A stretch of DNA of 13,996 nucleotides from an uncultured Oscillospiraceae bacterium (GCA_902465325.1 CABQMV010000045.1:1-13996), one strand, 5' to 3'; positions 7,015-13,946 are shown, numbered from the stretch's first letter. Numbers and translations: made by a program. Notes: a model not told the origin generated them from the letters alone.

Positions 7015-8197
7015 TCAAAAAGGACGCTTCGGTATTCACGGCGGACAGTATATTCCCGAAACCCTGATGAATGCCGTAATTGAACTGGAGGAGGCCTATT
7101 CCTACTATAAAAAAGATCCGGCTTTTCAAAAAGAGCTGTCGGCCCTTTTGCATGACTACGCAGGCAGACCCAGCCGTCTGTATTACGCAAAAAAAATGAC
7201 AGAAGCCCTCTGCGGCGCAAAAATCTATCTGAAGCGTGAGGATTTAAACCATACTGGTTCCCATAAAATCAACAATGTGCTGGGGCAGGCGCTTTTAGCA
7301 AAAAAGATGGGGAAGAAAAGACTCATTGCAGAAACCGGCGCCGGACAGCATGGGGTCGCTACAGCCACAGCCGCTGCCCTCATGGGAATGGACTGCGTGG
7401 TCTTCATGGGAGAGGAAGATACCCGGAGACAGGCACTAAACGTATACAAAATGCGGCTGCTGGGCGCTCAGGTAGTTCCGGTAAAATCCGGCACCGCAAC
7501 TTTGAAGGATGCCGTTTCCGAAGCTATGCGGGAATGGACTCACCGGATTTCCGATACGCATTACTGTCTGGGCTCTGTCATGGGCCCGCATCCCTTCCCC
7601 ACCATTGTCCGGGACTTCCAGGCTGTTATATCAAAAGAAATAAAGGAACAGATGCTAGAAGCAGAGGGACGGCTTCCTGATGCAGTAATCGCCTGTGTAG
7701 GAGGCGGCAGCAATGCCATTGGCTCCTTTTATCATTTTATAGAAGAAAAGGAGGTAAGGCTCATTGGCTGCGAGGCCGCCGGACGGGGAATCGATACCTT
7801 TGAAACAGCGGCAACCATCAGTACCGGTCGGCTTGGCATATTTCACGGTATGAAATCCTATTTCTGTCAGGACAAATACGGACAGATCGCACCGGTGTAC
7901 TCTATTTCCGCCGGGCTCGATTACCCCGGCGTAGGTCCGGAGCATGCATGGCTCTACGATACGGGACGGGCAGAGTATACGGCGATCGCCGACGAGGAGG
8001 CTGTAAATGCATTTGAATACCTGAGCCGGACTGAGGGGATTATTCCAGCTATTGAAAGCGCCCATGCGCTGGCCTATGCTATGAAACTGGCTCCTGTCCT
8101 TTCCCGTCGGCAGCTGATTACCGTCACTGTGTCGGGAAGAGGAGACAAAGACTGTGCCGCCATTGCACGCTACAGAGGGGAGGATATTTATGAATAA
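7007..8197 (+). CDS. trpB: Tryptophan synthase beta chain
   Basis: This 396-aa PLP enzyme condenses indole with serine. The PLP lysine is Lys87 in GSHKINN and the catalytic glutamate is Glu109 in AETGAGQHG, the same numbers as in the Salmonella enzyme. The phosphate-binding CVGGGSNAIG and the C-terminal VSGRGDKD, with the serine near the pyridine nitrogen, are also there. The sequence is of the TrpB1 type that pairs with TrpA. The start codon overlaps the end of trpF by 8 bases, and AGGCAGGTG upstream can act as ribosome site. Confidence 0.98.
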   Translation: MSNQKGRFGIHGGQYIPETLMNAVIELEEAYSYYKKDPAFQKELSALLHDYAGRPSRLYYAKKMTEALCGAKIYLKREDLNHTGSHKINNVLGQALLAKKMGKKRLIAETGAGQHGVATATAAALMGMDCVVFMGEEDTRRQALNVYKMRLLGAQVVPVKSGTATLKDAVSEAMREWTHRISDTHYCLGSVMGPHPFPTIVRDFQAVISKEIKEQMLEAEGRLPDAVIACVGGGSNAIGSFYHFIEEKEVRLIGCEAAGRGIDTFETAATISTGRLGIFHGMKSYFCQDKYGQIAPVYSISAGLDYPGVGPEHAWLYDTGRAEYTAIADEEAVNAFEYLSRTEGIIPAIESAHALAYAMKLAPVLSRRQLITVTVSGRGDKDCAAIARYRGEDIYE

Positions 8198-8966
8198 GCT
8201 AAACAGTGCTTTTGCAAAGAGAAAGGCATTTATACCGTTTATTACCTGCGGGGATCCAGATTTGGATACCACTGCAAGGATAATCCGAGCTATGGCAGAA
8301 TCCGGTGCAGATTTAATTGAGCTGGGAATCCCCTTCTCCGACCCCACTGCAGAAGGCCCGGTTATCCAGGCTGCAAATATACGGGCACTGCGTTCCGGAA
8401 CCACCACGGATAAAATATTCCACATGGTACAGGAGCTACGCCAGAATATAACGATTCCTATGGCTTTTATGACCTATACCAATGTAGTGTTCTCCTTTGG
8501 CTCTGAAAAATTTATAAGCACCTGTCGCCAGCTGGGAGTAGACGGCCTGATTCTGCCGGACCTGCCCTTTGAAGAAAAGGATGAATTTGATCCTCTGTGC
8601 CGAAAATACGCAGTAGATCTGATTTCTCTCATAGCGCCTACCTCGCGGAATCGAATCTCAATGATTTCAAAGGAAGCCAGAGGATTTGTCTACATTGTTT
8701 CTAGTCTGGGCGTTACAGGCCCCCGAAGTGAGATTTCCACAGATATTGAATCCATGGTAAAACTGGTAAAGGAAAATACCAAAATTCCCTGCGCCGTGGG
8801 TTTTGGAATTTCTACGCCGGAGCAGGCTGCTCAAATGGCCGCCAGATCAGACGGGGCCATCGTAGGCTCGGCCATTGTGAAGCTTATTGCTGAATATGGC
8901 CGGGATGCTGCCGGTCCCGTGGGAAGATACGTGAAGGCCATGGCAGAAGCAGTCCATAAAAGCTAA
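8190..8966 (+). CDS. trpA: Tryptophan synthase alpha chain
   Basis: This 258-aa subunit cleaves indole-3-glycerol phosphate and channels indole to TrpB. I place the start at 8190, inside the last codons of trpB, with GAGGGGAGG 6 nt upstream; an in-frame ATG at 8154 would lie deep in trpB without a ribosome site. IELGIPFSDP carries the catalytic glutamate (Glu44 here, Glu49 in enterics). The second catalytic position, Asp60 in the enteric ADGP motif, reads Glu55 in AEGP. The loop GVTGPRS and GFGISTPEQA are typical. It is the last gene of the operon and is followed by a hairpin terminator. The Glu substitution is conservative, so I expect a working enzyme. Confidence 0.96.
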   Translation: MNKLNSAFAKRKAFIPFITCGDPDLDTTARIIRAMAESGADLIELGIPFSDPTAEGPVIQAANIRALRSGTTTDKIFHMVQELRQNITIPMAFMTYTNVVFSFGSEKFISTCRQLGVDGLILPDLPFEEKDEFDPLCRKYAVDLISLIAPTSRNRISMISKEARGFVYIVSSLGVTGPRSEISTDIESMVKLVKENTKIPCAVGFGISTPEQAAQMAARSDGAIVGSAIVKLIAEYGRDAAGPVGRYVKAMAEAVHKS

Positions 8967-8986
8967 TACTTTTTCAGACATTCTAC

Positions 8987-9030
8987 AGCACAAGATTTCC
9001 CTGAAATACGGCTTGCCTTGTGCTTTTATA
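8987..9030 (+). terminator. Putative terminator of the trp operon
   Basis: AGCACAAG (8987-8994) pairs perfectly with CTTGTGCT (9017-9024) around a 22-nt loop, followed by TTTATATTATTT. The loop is long, which weakens it a little. It lies 20 bases after the trpA stop and before the next promoter. An overlapping inverted repeat could form instead: CCTGAAATA at 9000-9008 with TATTTCAGG at 9032-9040. Confidence 0.7.
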
Positions 9031-9057
9031 TTATTTCAGGTCCGGAATTTTTATAAT

Positions 9058-9087
9058 TTGACAGTCTTGTCCGCTCAGTATTATAAT
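9058..9087 (+). promoter_or_regulatory. Near-consensus promoter of the Fur-family/metal transport operon
   Basis: TTGACA (9058-9063) and TATAAT (9082-9087) are both perfect sigma-A boxes with an 18-nt spacer. Transcription would start near 9094, inside the operator. Such a strong promoter suits an operon that is normally held down by a repressor. Confidence 0.85.
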
Positions 9088-9092
9088 GAATT

Positions 9093-9107
9093 TGAAAATG
9101 ATTTTCA
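9093..9107 (+). promoter_or_regulatory. Fur-family operator (7-1-7 inverted repeat)
   Basis: TGAAAAT-G-ATTTTCA is a perfect 7-1-7 palindrome starting 5 bases after the -10 box and covering the expected transcription start. This layout is that of Fur, Zur and PerR boxes (for example TGATAATNATTATCA for Fur). The TGA...TCA ends are more Fur-like than the TCG...CGA ends of the Bacillus Zur box, so the metal cannot be read from the site. It most likely serves autorepression by the regulator encoded next. Confidence 0.82.
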
Positions 9108-9140
9108 TTTTACGTTGATAGACAGAAAGCGGCGGACTAT

Positions 9141-9587
9141 ATGAATTCCAAAAAAACTTACCATACCAAACAGCAGGAACGGATTCTGGAGGTCTTTCGA
9201 GAAAATCCGGAGGTCTGTTATACCGCTCGGCAGCTGCTCACATTGCTGTCAGATACCCAAATCGGGGAAGCTACCATTTACAGAAGCCTTCAACGGCTGA
9301 CAGCGGCAGGGCTTATAAAAAAATTTGCACCGGCAAGCCACAGCCCCCAGGAGGACAGCCGTCTGAGCCAGGCCTGCTATCAATATACCGGAGACCGGGA
9401 AAATTGCCAAGATCACTTTCATTTGAAATGTCTGGGCTGCGGAAATGTAATTCATATGGACTGCAGCTTTATGGAGGAAATCAACAGACATATTGCGGAA
9501 GAACACCATTTTACTGTAGATAACAGTCAGACCACTATTTACGGCCTGTGCTGTGTATGTAAGAAGGGGGAAAAGAAATGGCACTAA
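9141..9587 (+). CDS. Fur-family metalloregulator, probably zinc-responsive (Zur)
   Basis: This 148-aa DNA-binding repressor has an N-terminal winged helix with the recognition segment ATIYRSLQRL at about 44-53. The C-terminal metal domain has HFHLKCLGCG (His92, His94, Cys97, Cys100), and a second CXXC at Cys137-Cys140 completes the structural zinc site usual in the family. It is co-directional with a metal ABC ATPase and permease and overlaps the ATPase start by 10 bases, so it probably controls metal uptake. The ZnuCB-like partners make Zur the best guess. Mn- or Fe-responsive behaviour is possible, since family members cannot be separated by these motifs alone. A palindrome in its own promoter suggests autoregulation. 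The ribosome site (GGCGGAC) is modest. Confidence 0.9.
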   Translation: MNSKKTYHTKQQERILEVFRENPEVCYTARQLLTLLSDTQIGEATIYRSLQRLTAAGLIKKFAPASHSPQEDSRLSQACYQYTGDRENCQDHFHLKCLGCGNVIHMDCSFMEEINRHIAEEHHFTVDNSQTTIYGLCCVCKKGEKKWH

Positions 9588-10303
9588 TTACATGTGAGGA
9601 CATCACATTGGCATACGAAAATTATACTGTACTTCAGCATCTGAGTTTTCAGGTAGAGGAAGGAAATTATTTATGTATTCTGGGAGAAAACGGTTCCGGC
9701 AAAAGCACTCTGCTCCGCACTCTGCTGGGGCTAAAAAAGCCAGCCGCCGGGCAGATTCTCTTTGGAGACGGTCTCGTACAGAAGGAAATCGGCTACCTCC
9801 CCCAGCACACAGATGTACAAAAGGATTTTCCTGCCTCTGTGTGGGAGGTCGTCCTCTCAGGCTGCCTGAACCGTCTAGGATGGTCGCCCTTTTTCAGCCC
9901 CAAGGAAAAGCAGCGGGCGCGAGAAAATATGGAACGTCTTTCTATTGACGGTCTCCAGAATAAATCCTATAAGGAATTATCGGGCGGTCAGCAGCAGCGA
10001 GTACTCCTGGCACGGGCCCTCTGCGCTACAAGCAAGCTTCTTTTATTAGACGAACCTGCGGCGGGACTGGACCCCCTGGTGACCCAGGAGCTGTATAAAA
10101 TCATTCAGGAAATAAATACAGAAGGCATTACCGTTATCATGGTATCCCATGATCTGCGGGCCGCCGTTAATGCTGCCTCTCATATTTTGCATATTAACTA
10201 TGAGGAACCGTTTTTTGGGACCGCAGCCCAATACAGAGACAGTGCTGTGGGATATCGTTTCCTTTGCGGCTGCCGCCACGGCCAGGAAGGACAGGGAAAT
10301 TAA
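9578..10303 (+). CDS. Metal ABC transporter ATP-binding protein (ZnuC-like)
   Basis: This 241-aa cytoplasmic ATPase would power divalent metal import. Walker A GENGSGKST is at 36-44, the Q-loop at Gln76 in LPQHTDV, the signature LSGGQQQR at 134-141, Walker B LLLLDEP at 154-160 and the H-loop His191 in VSHD. Q-loop wording such as QHTDVQKDFPASVWEVV is common in the Zn/Mn (ABC-3 partner) class. The last residues, CGCRHG, are rich in Cys and His, which may be chance. It overlaps the Fur-family gene upstream, and its stop is directly followed by the permease ATG. Zinc is the likely substrate; manganese or iron cannot be excluded. Confidence 0.92.
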   Translation: MALITCEDITLAYENYTVLQHLSFQVEEGNYLCILGENGSGKSTLLRTLLGLKKPAAGQILFGDGLVQKEIGYLPQHTDVQKDFPASVWEVVLSGCLNRLGWSPFFSPKEKQRARENMERLSIDGLQNKSYKELSGGQQQRVLLARALCATSKLLLLDEPAAGLDPLVTQELYKIIQEINTEGITVIMVSHDLRAAVNAASHILHINYEEPFFGTAAQYRDSAVGYRFLCGCRHGQEGQGN

Positions 10304-11122
10304 ATGAACGATATCATCCAAATGCTTTCTTTCCCTTTTATGCGCCGGGCACTGGCGGTAGGAGCACTGATAGCGCTCTGTGCGGCGCTGTTGGGAGTCA
10401 GTCTGATATTAAAGCGCTATTCAATGATCGGGGACGGTCTGTCCCATGTGGGCTTTGGCGCGCTGGCACTGGCTACTGTACTGAATCTCAGTCCATTAGA
10501 GGTTTCTATCCCCATTGTGATAGCCGCCGCCTTTCTTCTGCTGAGGCTTCGGGACTCCTCTAAGATAAAGGGGGATGCGGCCATTGCGGTCCTCTCTACC
10601 GGCGCGCTAGCAGTAGGCGTTATGCTGATTTCTACTACCTCTAATGGAAATGTGGACTTGATGAATTATATGTTCGGAAGCATTCTGGCCATGAAGTCCT
10701 GGGACGTTTGGCTCAGTCTTATATTGTCCGCCGTTGTTTTACTTGTCTATTTTCTCTGTTACTGGAAAATATTCGCAATTACTTTTGACGAGAGCTTCGC
10801 CCAGGCAACAGGAACTTCTGCAGGCTTCTACAACAGCTTACTGGCAGTTCTTACTGCCGTTACTATTGTGCTGGGTATGCGCCTCATGGGATCTCTGCTG
10901 ATCTCCAGCTTGGTTATCTTCCCGGCGTTGACCGCTATGCGGGTATACAGAAGCTTCCGCAGTGTAGTGATCTGTTCTGCGGTAGTGTCTGTCCTGGGGT
11001 TCTCAGCAGGTCTTTTTCTCTCTTATTTTTTATCTACCCCCACAGGAGCCAGCATCGTGTACATGAATATAGGAATATTACTGATTTTCAGTATTGTGGG
11101 TAAAATAAGGGAGAGGAGGTAG
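10304..11122 (+). CDS. Metal ABC transporter permease, ABC-3 family (ZnuB-like)
   Basis: This 272-aa integral membrane protein forms the channel of the metal importer. It is strongly hydrophobic throughout, with about seven to eight membrane segments; the first is around residues 14-32. The conserved cytoplasmic motif GDGLSHVGFGALALA, typical of ABC-3 metal permeases, is near 43-57, and RLMGSLLISSLVIFPA later on is a second family block. It starts immediately after the ATPase stop, so the two are translated together. No periplasmic or lipoprotein binding protein (ZnuA/AdcA type) is encoded next to it, so that partner must be elsewhere in the genome. Confidence 0.92.
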   Translation: MNDIIQMLSFPFMRRALAVGALIALCAALLGVSLILKRYSMIGDGLSHVGFGALALATVLNLSPLEVSIPIVIAAAFLLLRLRDSSKIKGDAAIAVLSTGALAVGVMLISTTSNGNVDLMNYMFGSILAMKSWDVWLSLILSAVVLLVYFLCYWKIFAITFDESFAQATGTSAGFYNSLLAVLTAVTIVLGMRLMGSLLISSLVIFPALTAMRVYRSFRSVVICSAVVSVLGFSAGLFLSYFLSTPTGASIVYMNIGILLIFSIVGKIRERR

Positions 11123-11126
11123 ATTT

Positions 11127-12638
11127 ATGTCAGCAGAAATTTACTACAACGGAAATATTTTGACCATGGAAGACCGGCACATGCCGGAAGCGCTTCTGGT
11201 ACAGGGCGGTAAAATATCTGCTCTGGGCACAGTGTCGGAGCTGCAGCAGCTGGCCTCTGACAGCGTAAAAATAAATTTGCAGGGACAGACTCTAATGCCC
11301 GGCTTTATTGACGCGCACAGTCATATTGTACAGTTTGCCCTTTCCCTTCGGTATGTTTCCCTGAACGGCGTTACGGATTTTAACGATCTATGCAGCAGGC
11401 TGACTGCTTACGCAGTAGACCGCCGCATAGAAGCCGGCGCCTGGATTATTGGGTTTGGCTATGACCCGACGCTATTGGCCGAAAAGACTCACCCCACAAA
11501 AAAGATACTGGACGCTTCCTTTCCGGAAAATCCTGTTATTGTCAGCCACATTTCCGGGCACATGGGCTGTCTGAACTCGAAAGCCATGGAGGCGCTGGGA
11601 CTTTCTCCTTCCTGTCAGGACGGATATTTTGAGGAACAGCAATTTATGAATCTTTCTGCTGCTGTCCCCAAGCTCACTACAGAGGAAGCACTGGACCTGC
11701 TGGACCAGGCCCAGGATATTTATCAAAAATTTGGCATCACCACTGCCCAGGAAGGCTATGCCAAAGCCTATGAATGGGACCTTTTACGGGCTGCAGCAGC
11801 TGCCGGCAGACTGAAAATGGACATTATTGCCTATATCGATATAAAAGACAATGCCGACCTGCTGACAAAGCACAGCGGCTACCTGGGACAGTATAAAAAC
11901 CATTTAAAGCTAGGCGGCTACAAGCTCTTTTTAGACGGCAGTCCCCAGGCACGTACTGCCTGGATGACAAAGCCCTACCTTCCTCTTCATGCCGGTGAGG
12001 CTCAATGTTTTGGTCATGCGGTGTACACCCGGGAAGAAGCCCAGGCACTGGTGGAAATCGCCAAAAAAGCGGATGTCCAGCTTCTTACCCACTGTAACGG
12101 CGATGCTGCTATTGATTTGCTGCTGGACTGCTATCCAGAGCCCGTCTCCTCCAGAGACGTAATTGTCCATGCTCAGATGATTCGGCAAGATCAGTTAGAG
12201 CGCGCAAAAAGCTTAGGGCTCATGCCCAGCTTCTTTATATCCCATATCTATTACTGGGGAGACACCCACATTGCCAATCTAGGCAGAGAACGGGCAGACC
12301 GCATCAGTCCTGCTGAATCTTGTGTAAAAATAAAACTCCCCTTTACCTTCCACACGGATACACCGGTGCTCCCTCCTCATCTGCTGGAGGCGGTACAGCA
12401 TGCAGTTCAGAGAAAAACGGCTTCCGGTGTACTACTGGATCAGAAGGAAATTCCCAGTGTACTGGAAGCGCTGAAGGCCATTACTGTCTATGGGGCCTGG
12501 CAAGCCTTTGAAGAAAACAGCAAGGGCACCCTGGCTCCCGGTAAAACTGCAGACTTTGCCATACTTGACCGCAATCCCCTTACGACGCCTGCTGACGAAC
12601 TCCAAAGCATTATCACAAACTCGAAAATTGTCGAATAA
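11127..12638 (+). CDS. YtcJ-like amidohydrolase family protein
   Basis: This 503-aa metal-dependent hydrolase belongs to the Amidohydro_3 (YtcJ-like) group; its substrate is unknown. The first metal motif MPGFIDAHSH has His64 and His66. GYKLFLDGS with Lys266 is in the position of the bridging lysine. Further candidate ligands are His322 (LLTHCNGDAA), His348 (VIVHAQM) and Asp411 (FHTDTPV), and the C-terminal GTLAPGKTADFAILD closes the beta-sandwich domain. There is no signal peptide, so it is probably cytosolic. The start has a strong AGAGGAGG site, part of it inside the permease gene, and lies 4 bases after the permease stop. It is therefore likely on the same transcript as the metal transporter. 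The link to zinc is plausible but inferred only from position and metal dependence. Confidence 0.9.
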   Translation: MSAEIYYNGNILTMEDRHMPEALLVQGGKISALGTVSELQQLASDSVKINLQGQTLMPGFIDAHSHIVQFALSLRYVSLNGVTDFNDLCSRLTAYAVDRRIEAGAWIIGFGYDPTLLAEKTHPTKKILDASFPENPVIVSHISGHMGCLNSKAMEALGLSPSCQDGYFEEQQFMNLSAAVPKLTTEEALDLLDQAQDIYQKFGITTAQEGYAKAYEWDLLRAAAAAGRLKMDIIAYIDIKDNADLLTKHSGYLGQYKNHLKLGGYKLFLDGSPQARTAWMTKPYLPLHAGEAQCFGHAVYTREEAQALVEIAKKADVQLLTHCNGDAAIDLLLDCYPEPVSSRDVIVHAQMIRQDQLERAKSLGLMPSFFISHIYYWGDTHIANLGRERADRISPAESCVKIKLPFTFHTDTPVLPPHLLEAVQHAVQRKTASGVLLDQKEIPSVLEALKAITVYGAWQAFEENSKGTLAPGKTADFAILDRNPLTTPADELQSIITNSKIVE

Positions 12639-12674
12639 TATATTAATGAAAAATATATTTTGGAGGATTGCTGT

Positions 12675-12917
12675 ATGTTTTGTAAAAACATCTGTGATAC
12701 GCCCTTTCTTAATACACCGTTATCCGACTGCAATATTGTTTCAGAAGCCGAAGCATCTCCTGTATACGGTATTGCCCAGGCATGGGTACCTGCACAGCCT
12801 TCCGGCAGTGTAATGTACTCGGCCTGTGAAGGATTACATCAGGGCACTATTTTCCCAATTCTAGACAAACCCTATGAGTGCAAACTGGCAGAAAGGCGGT
12901 GCTGTGACAATGGATAG
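12675..12917 (+). CDS. cotJA: Spore coat associated protein CotJA
   Basis: This 80-aa protein is the first member of the cotJ cluster, whose products sit in the inner spore coat. The family core is visible as YGIAQAWVP at about 34-42 and GLHQGTIFPILDKPYE further on, where CotJA proteins have a GT-FP-L-PY pattern. The N- and C-terminal ends carry several cysteines (MFCKNIC and RRCC). I chose ATG 12675 because GGAGG at 12662-12666 lies 8 nt upstream; an in-frame TTG at 12660 overlaps that site. It overlaps cotJB by 8 bases. In Bacillus the cotJ operon depends on sigma-E; I see no convincing sigma-E promoter in the 36-base gap after the amidohydrolase. Confidence 0.88.
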   Translation: MFCKNICDTPFLNTPLSDCNIVSEAEASPVYGIAQAWVPAQPSGSVMYSACEGLHQGTIFPILDKPYECKLAERRCCDNG

Positions 12918-13173
12918 AGAAACCATGTTATATGAAATCATGGCACTGGATTTTGCCGAAACCGATTTGAACCTGTATCTGGATACACATCCGGAGGACA
13001 GTGACGCCATAGAGCTTCACAACACCATTGTAAAAAAGCGTACTGTACTGATAGACAGCTACCAGTCCATGTACGGACCGATCACCACCCGCGGCTACTT
13101 GAATTCGGATTCCACCTGGGACTGGATCGAGAATCCTTGGCCCTGGAACAGAGAATTTGGAAAGGGGTGCTAA
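12910..13173 (+). CDS. cotJB: Spore coat protein CotJB
   Basis: This 87-aa protein has the CotJB pattern MDRETMLYEIMALDFAE at the start, LNLYLDTHPED at about 21-31, YGPIT near 57-61 and the end WDWIENPWPW. I placed the start at 12910, with AAAGGCGG about 10 nt upstream. An in-frame ATG at 12874 lies well within cotJA and would add 12 residues not expected in the family. It overlaps cotJA by 8 bases, and its stop is 3 bases before cotJC. Its molecular role is unknown beyond coat association with CotJA and CotJC. Confidence 0.9.
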   Translation: MDRETMLYEIMALDFAETDLNLYLDTHPEDSDAIELHNTIVKKRTVLIDSYQSMYGPITTRGYLNSDSTWDWIENPWPWNREFGKGC

Positions 13174-13176
13174 GTT

Positions 13177-13626
13177 ATGTGGGCATATGAAAAGAAATTA
13201 GAATATCCAGTAAGAATTACCAAGCCAAATCCGGCGCTGGCCAAACTGATTATCAGCCAATACGGCGGACCTGACGGCGAGCTGGCTGCATCTCTTCGCT
13301 ACCTCTCTCAGCGCTTTGCTATGCCGACTCAGGTGACAAAGGGAATTCTGAACGACATTGCTACAGAAGAGCTTGCTCACCTGGAAATTGTAGGCAGTAT
13401 CTGTCTTCAACTGCTGGAAGGCGCAGACTGCAAAATGCTGAAGGAAGCCGGCTATGATACTACGTATGTAGATCACGGTCTGGGCATCTATCCGCAAAGC
13501 GCGGCAGGAGTTCCTTTTACCGCAGCCTATATTCAGTCTAAGGGAGACGCTATTACCGACCTTACAGAAGATATGGCAGCAGATGGTACGACTGTGCAAG
13601 AACAACAATGCCGGAAACCCGCATAA
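13177..13626 (+). pseudogene. cotJC: cotJC (manganese-catalase-like spore coat protein), 3' end lost to an insertion
   Basis: Residues 1-135 are a good CotJC: MWAYEKKLEYPVRI, QYGGPDGELAASLRYLSQRF, IATEELAHLEIV, GVPFTAAYIQSKGD and TDLTEDMAA. The family is about 190 residues long and continues AAEEKAR; here AA is followed by DGTTVQEQQCRKPA and a stop at 13624-13626, giving 149 aa. Neither other forward frame restores CotJC, so this is not a simple frameshift. Glu35, Glu65 and His68, matching the first half of the manganese-catalase ligand set, remain. The glutamate expected at about 136-137 and the later histidine near 170 are gone, so a dimanganese site is unlikely. Foreign sequence starts at about 13583. 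The product may be made as a truncated chimera but is probably inactive. Confidence 0.88.
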
Positions 13627-13707
13627 ACACTACATTTTTGTTAGGACAAGCCTTTTCCGGCTACGTTCATGTAAGAACAACTTGCCGAAAAAAACGATAG
13701 GACAAGC
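13598..13707 (+). repeat. Four short direct repeats, consensus WAGRACAAS, at the element end
   Basis: AAGAACAAC occurs at 13598-13606 and again at 13673-13681, each followed shortly by a TGCCG-like tail. TAGGACAAGC occurs at 13642-13651 and 13698-13707, each followed by a T-rich stretch. The two types differ at few positions and alternate, all in the same direction, with starts 44, 31 and 25 bp apart. They lie within about 125 bp of the presumed terminus, where tyrosine-integrase elements of the Tn916 superfamily carry arm-type or excisionase sites. Function is inferred. Confidence 0.6.
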
Positions 13708-13946
13708 TGTTTTCAACTGAATATCGTACCACAAAACGGTATTTTCTCTCCCCTATATTGGGAGAAAGAAAATGCCGTTTTTTTATGCCCGAAAACAGGC
13801 GGTAACGTGGAACGTTAGGCGCGAAAAAGCCCTTGCAATACAAGGCTTTTCAGACACAAAAACGGCAAAGGCATACTGCAATACCAAAACCGCCGAAAAC
13901 GGCTTTCTAATATTCCACGCAGACCGAGAAAGGGAGTGATAAAAAA
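13627..13946. other. Non-coding stretch of the element end with inverted repeats
   Basis: No convincing gene is present in these 320 bases. Besides the direct repeats and the terminator, there is a perfect palindrome TAACGT-GGA-ACGTTA at 13803-13817. There is also a hairpin AAAAGCCCTTG/CAAGGCTTTT at 13825-13850 with a single bulged C and a 5-nt loop, and a short GCCG-AAAA-CGGC hairpin ahead of the gene start. No promoter with two good boxes could be found before the gene at 13947. Such a leader is compatible with regulatory, transfer or replication signals, but nothing specific can be assigned. Confidence 0.6.
13733..13783 (+). terminator. Strong terminator-like hairpin inside the element end
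   Basis: The 5' arm at 13733-13752 (AAAACGGTATTTTCTCTCCC) pairs with GGGAGAAAGAAAATGCCGTT from 13760 with a 2-base bulge and one G-T pair, around a loop of about 7 nt. Seven T residues follow. It would stop cotJ-operon transcripts from running into the element. The A-run on the 5' side means it could also act on the minus strand. Confidence 0.82.

Noticed and set aside
8154..8189. ATG at 8154 as the trpA start
   Set aside because: It would overlap trpB by 44 bases without a ribosome site; ATG 8190 has GAGGGGAGG and the usual short overlap.
12660..12674. TTG at 12660 as the cotJA start
   Set aside because: The GGAGG site at 12662-12666 lies inside that extension and serves ATG 12675 instead.
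12600..12674. Sigma-E promoter for the cotJ genes
   Set aside because: The 36-base gap and the end of the amidohydrolase gene show only AT-rich sequence; no pair of boxes with correct spacing stood out.
13583..13600. Exact terminal inverted repeat of the element at GGTACGACTGTGC
   Set aside because: The opposite end is outside the window, and I cannot recall the family terminus reliably enough to claim a match.
13598..13707. CRISPR array
   Set aside because: The repeats are only 9-10 bases, imperfect and unevenly spaced, with no cas genes; they do not form repeat-spacer units.
13583..13720. Simple frameshift in cotJC as the cause of its early end
   Set aside because: I translated the two other forward frames past 13583; neither resembles the conserved CotJC C-terminal half, so foreign DNA or a large deletion is required.
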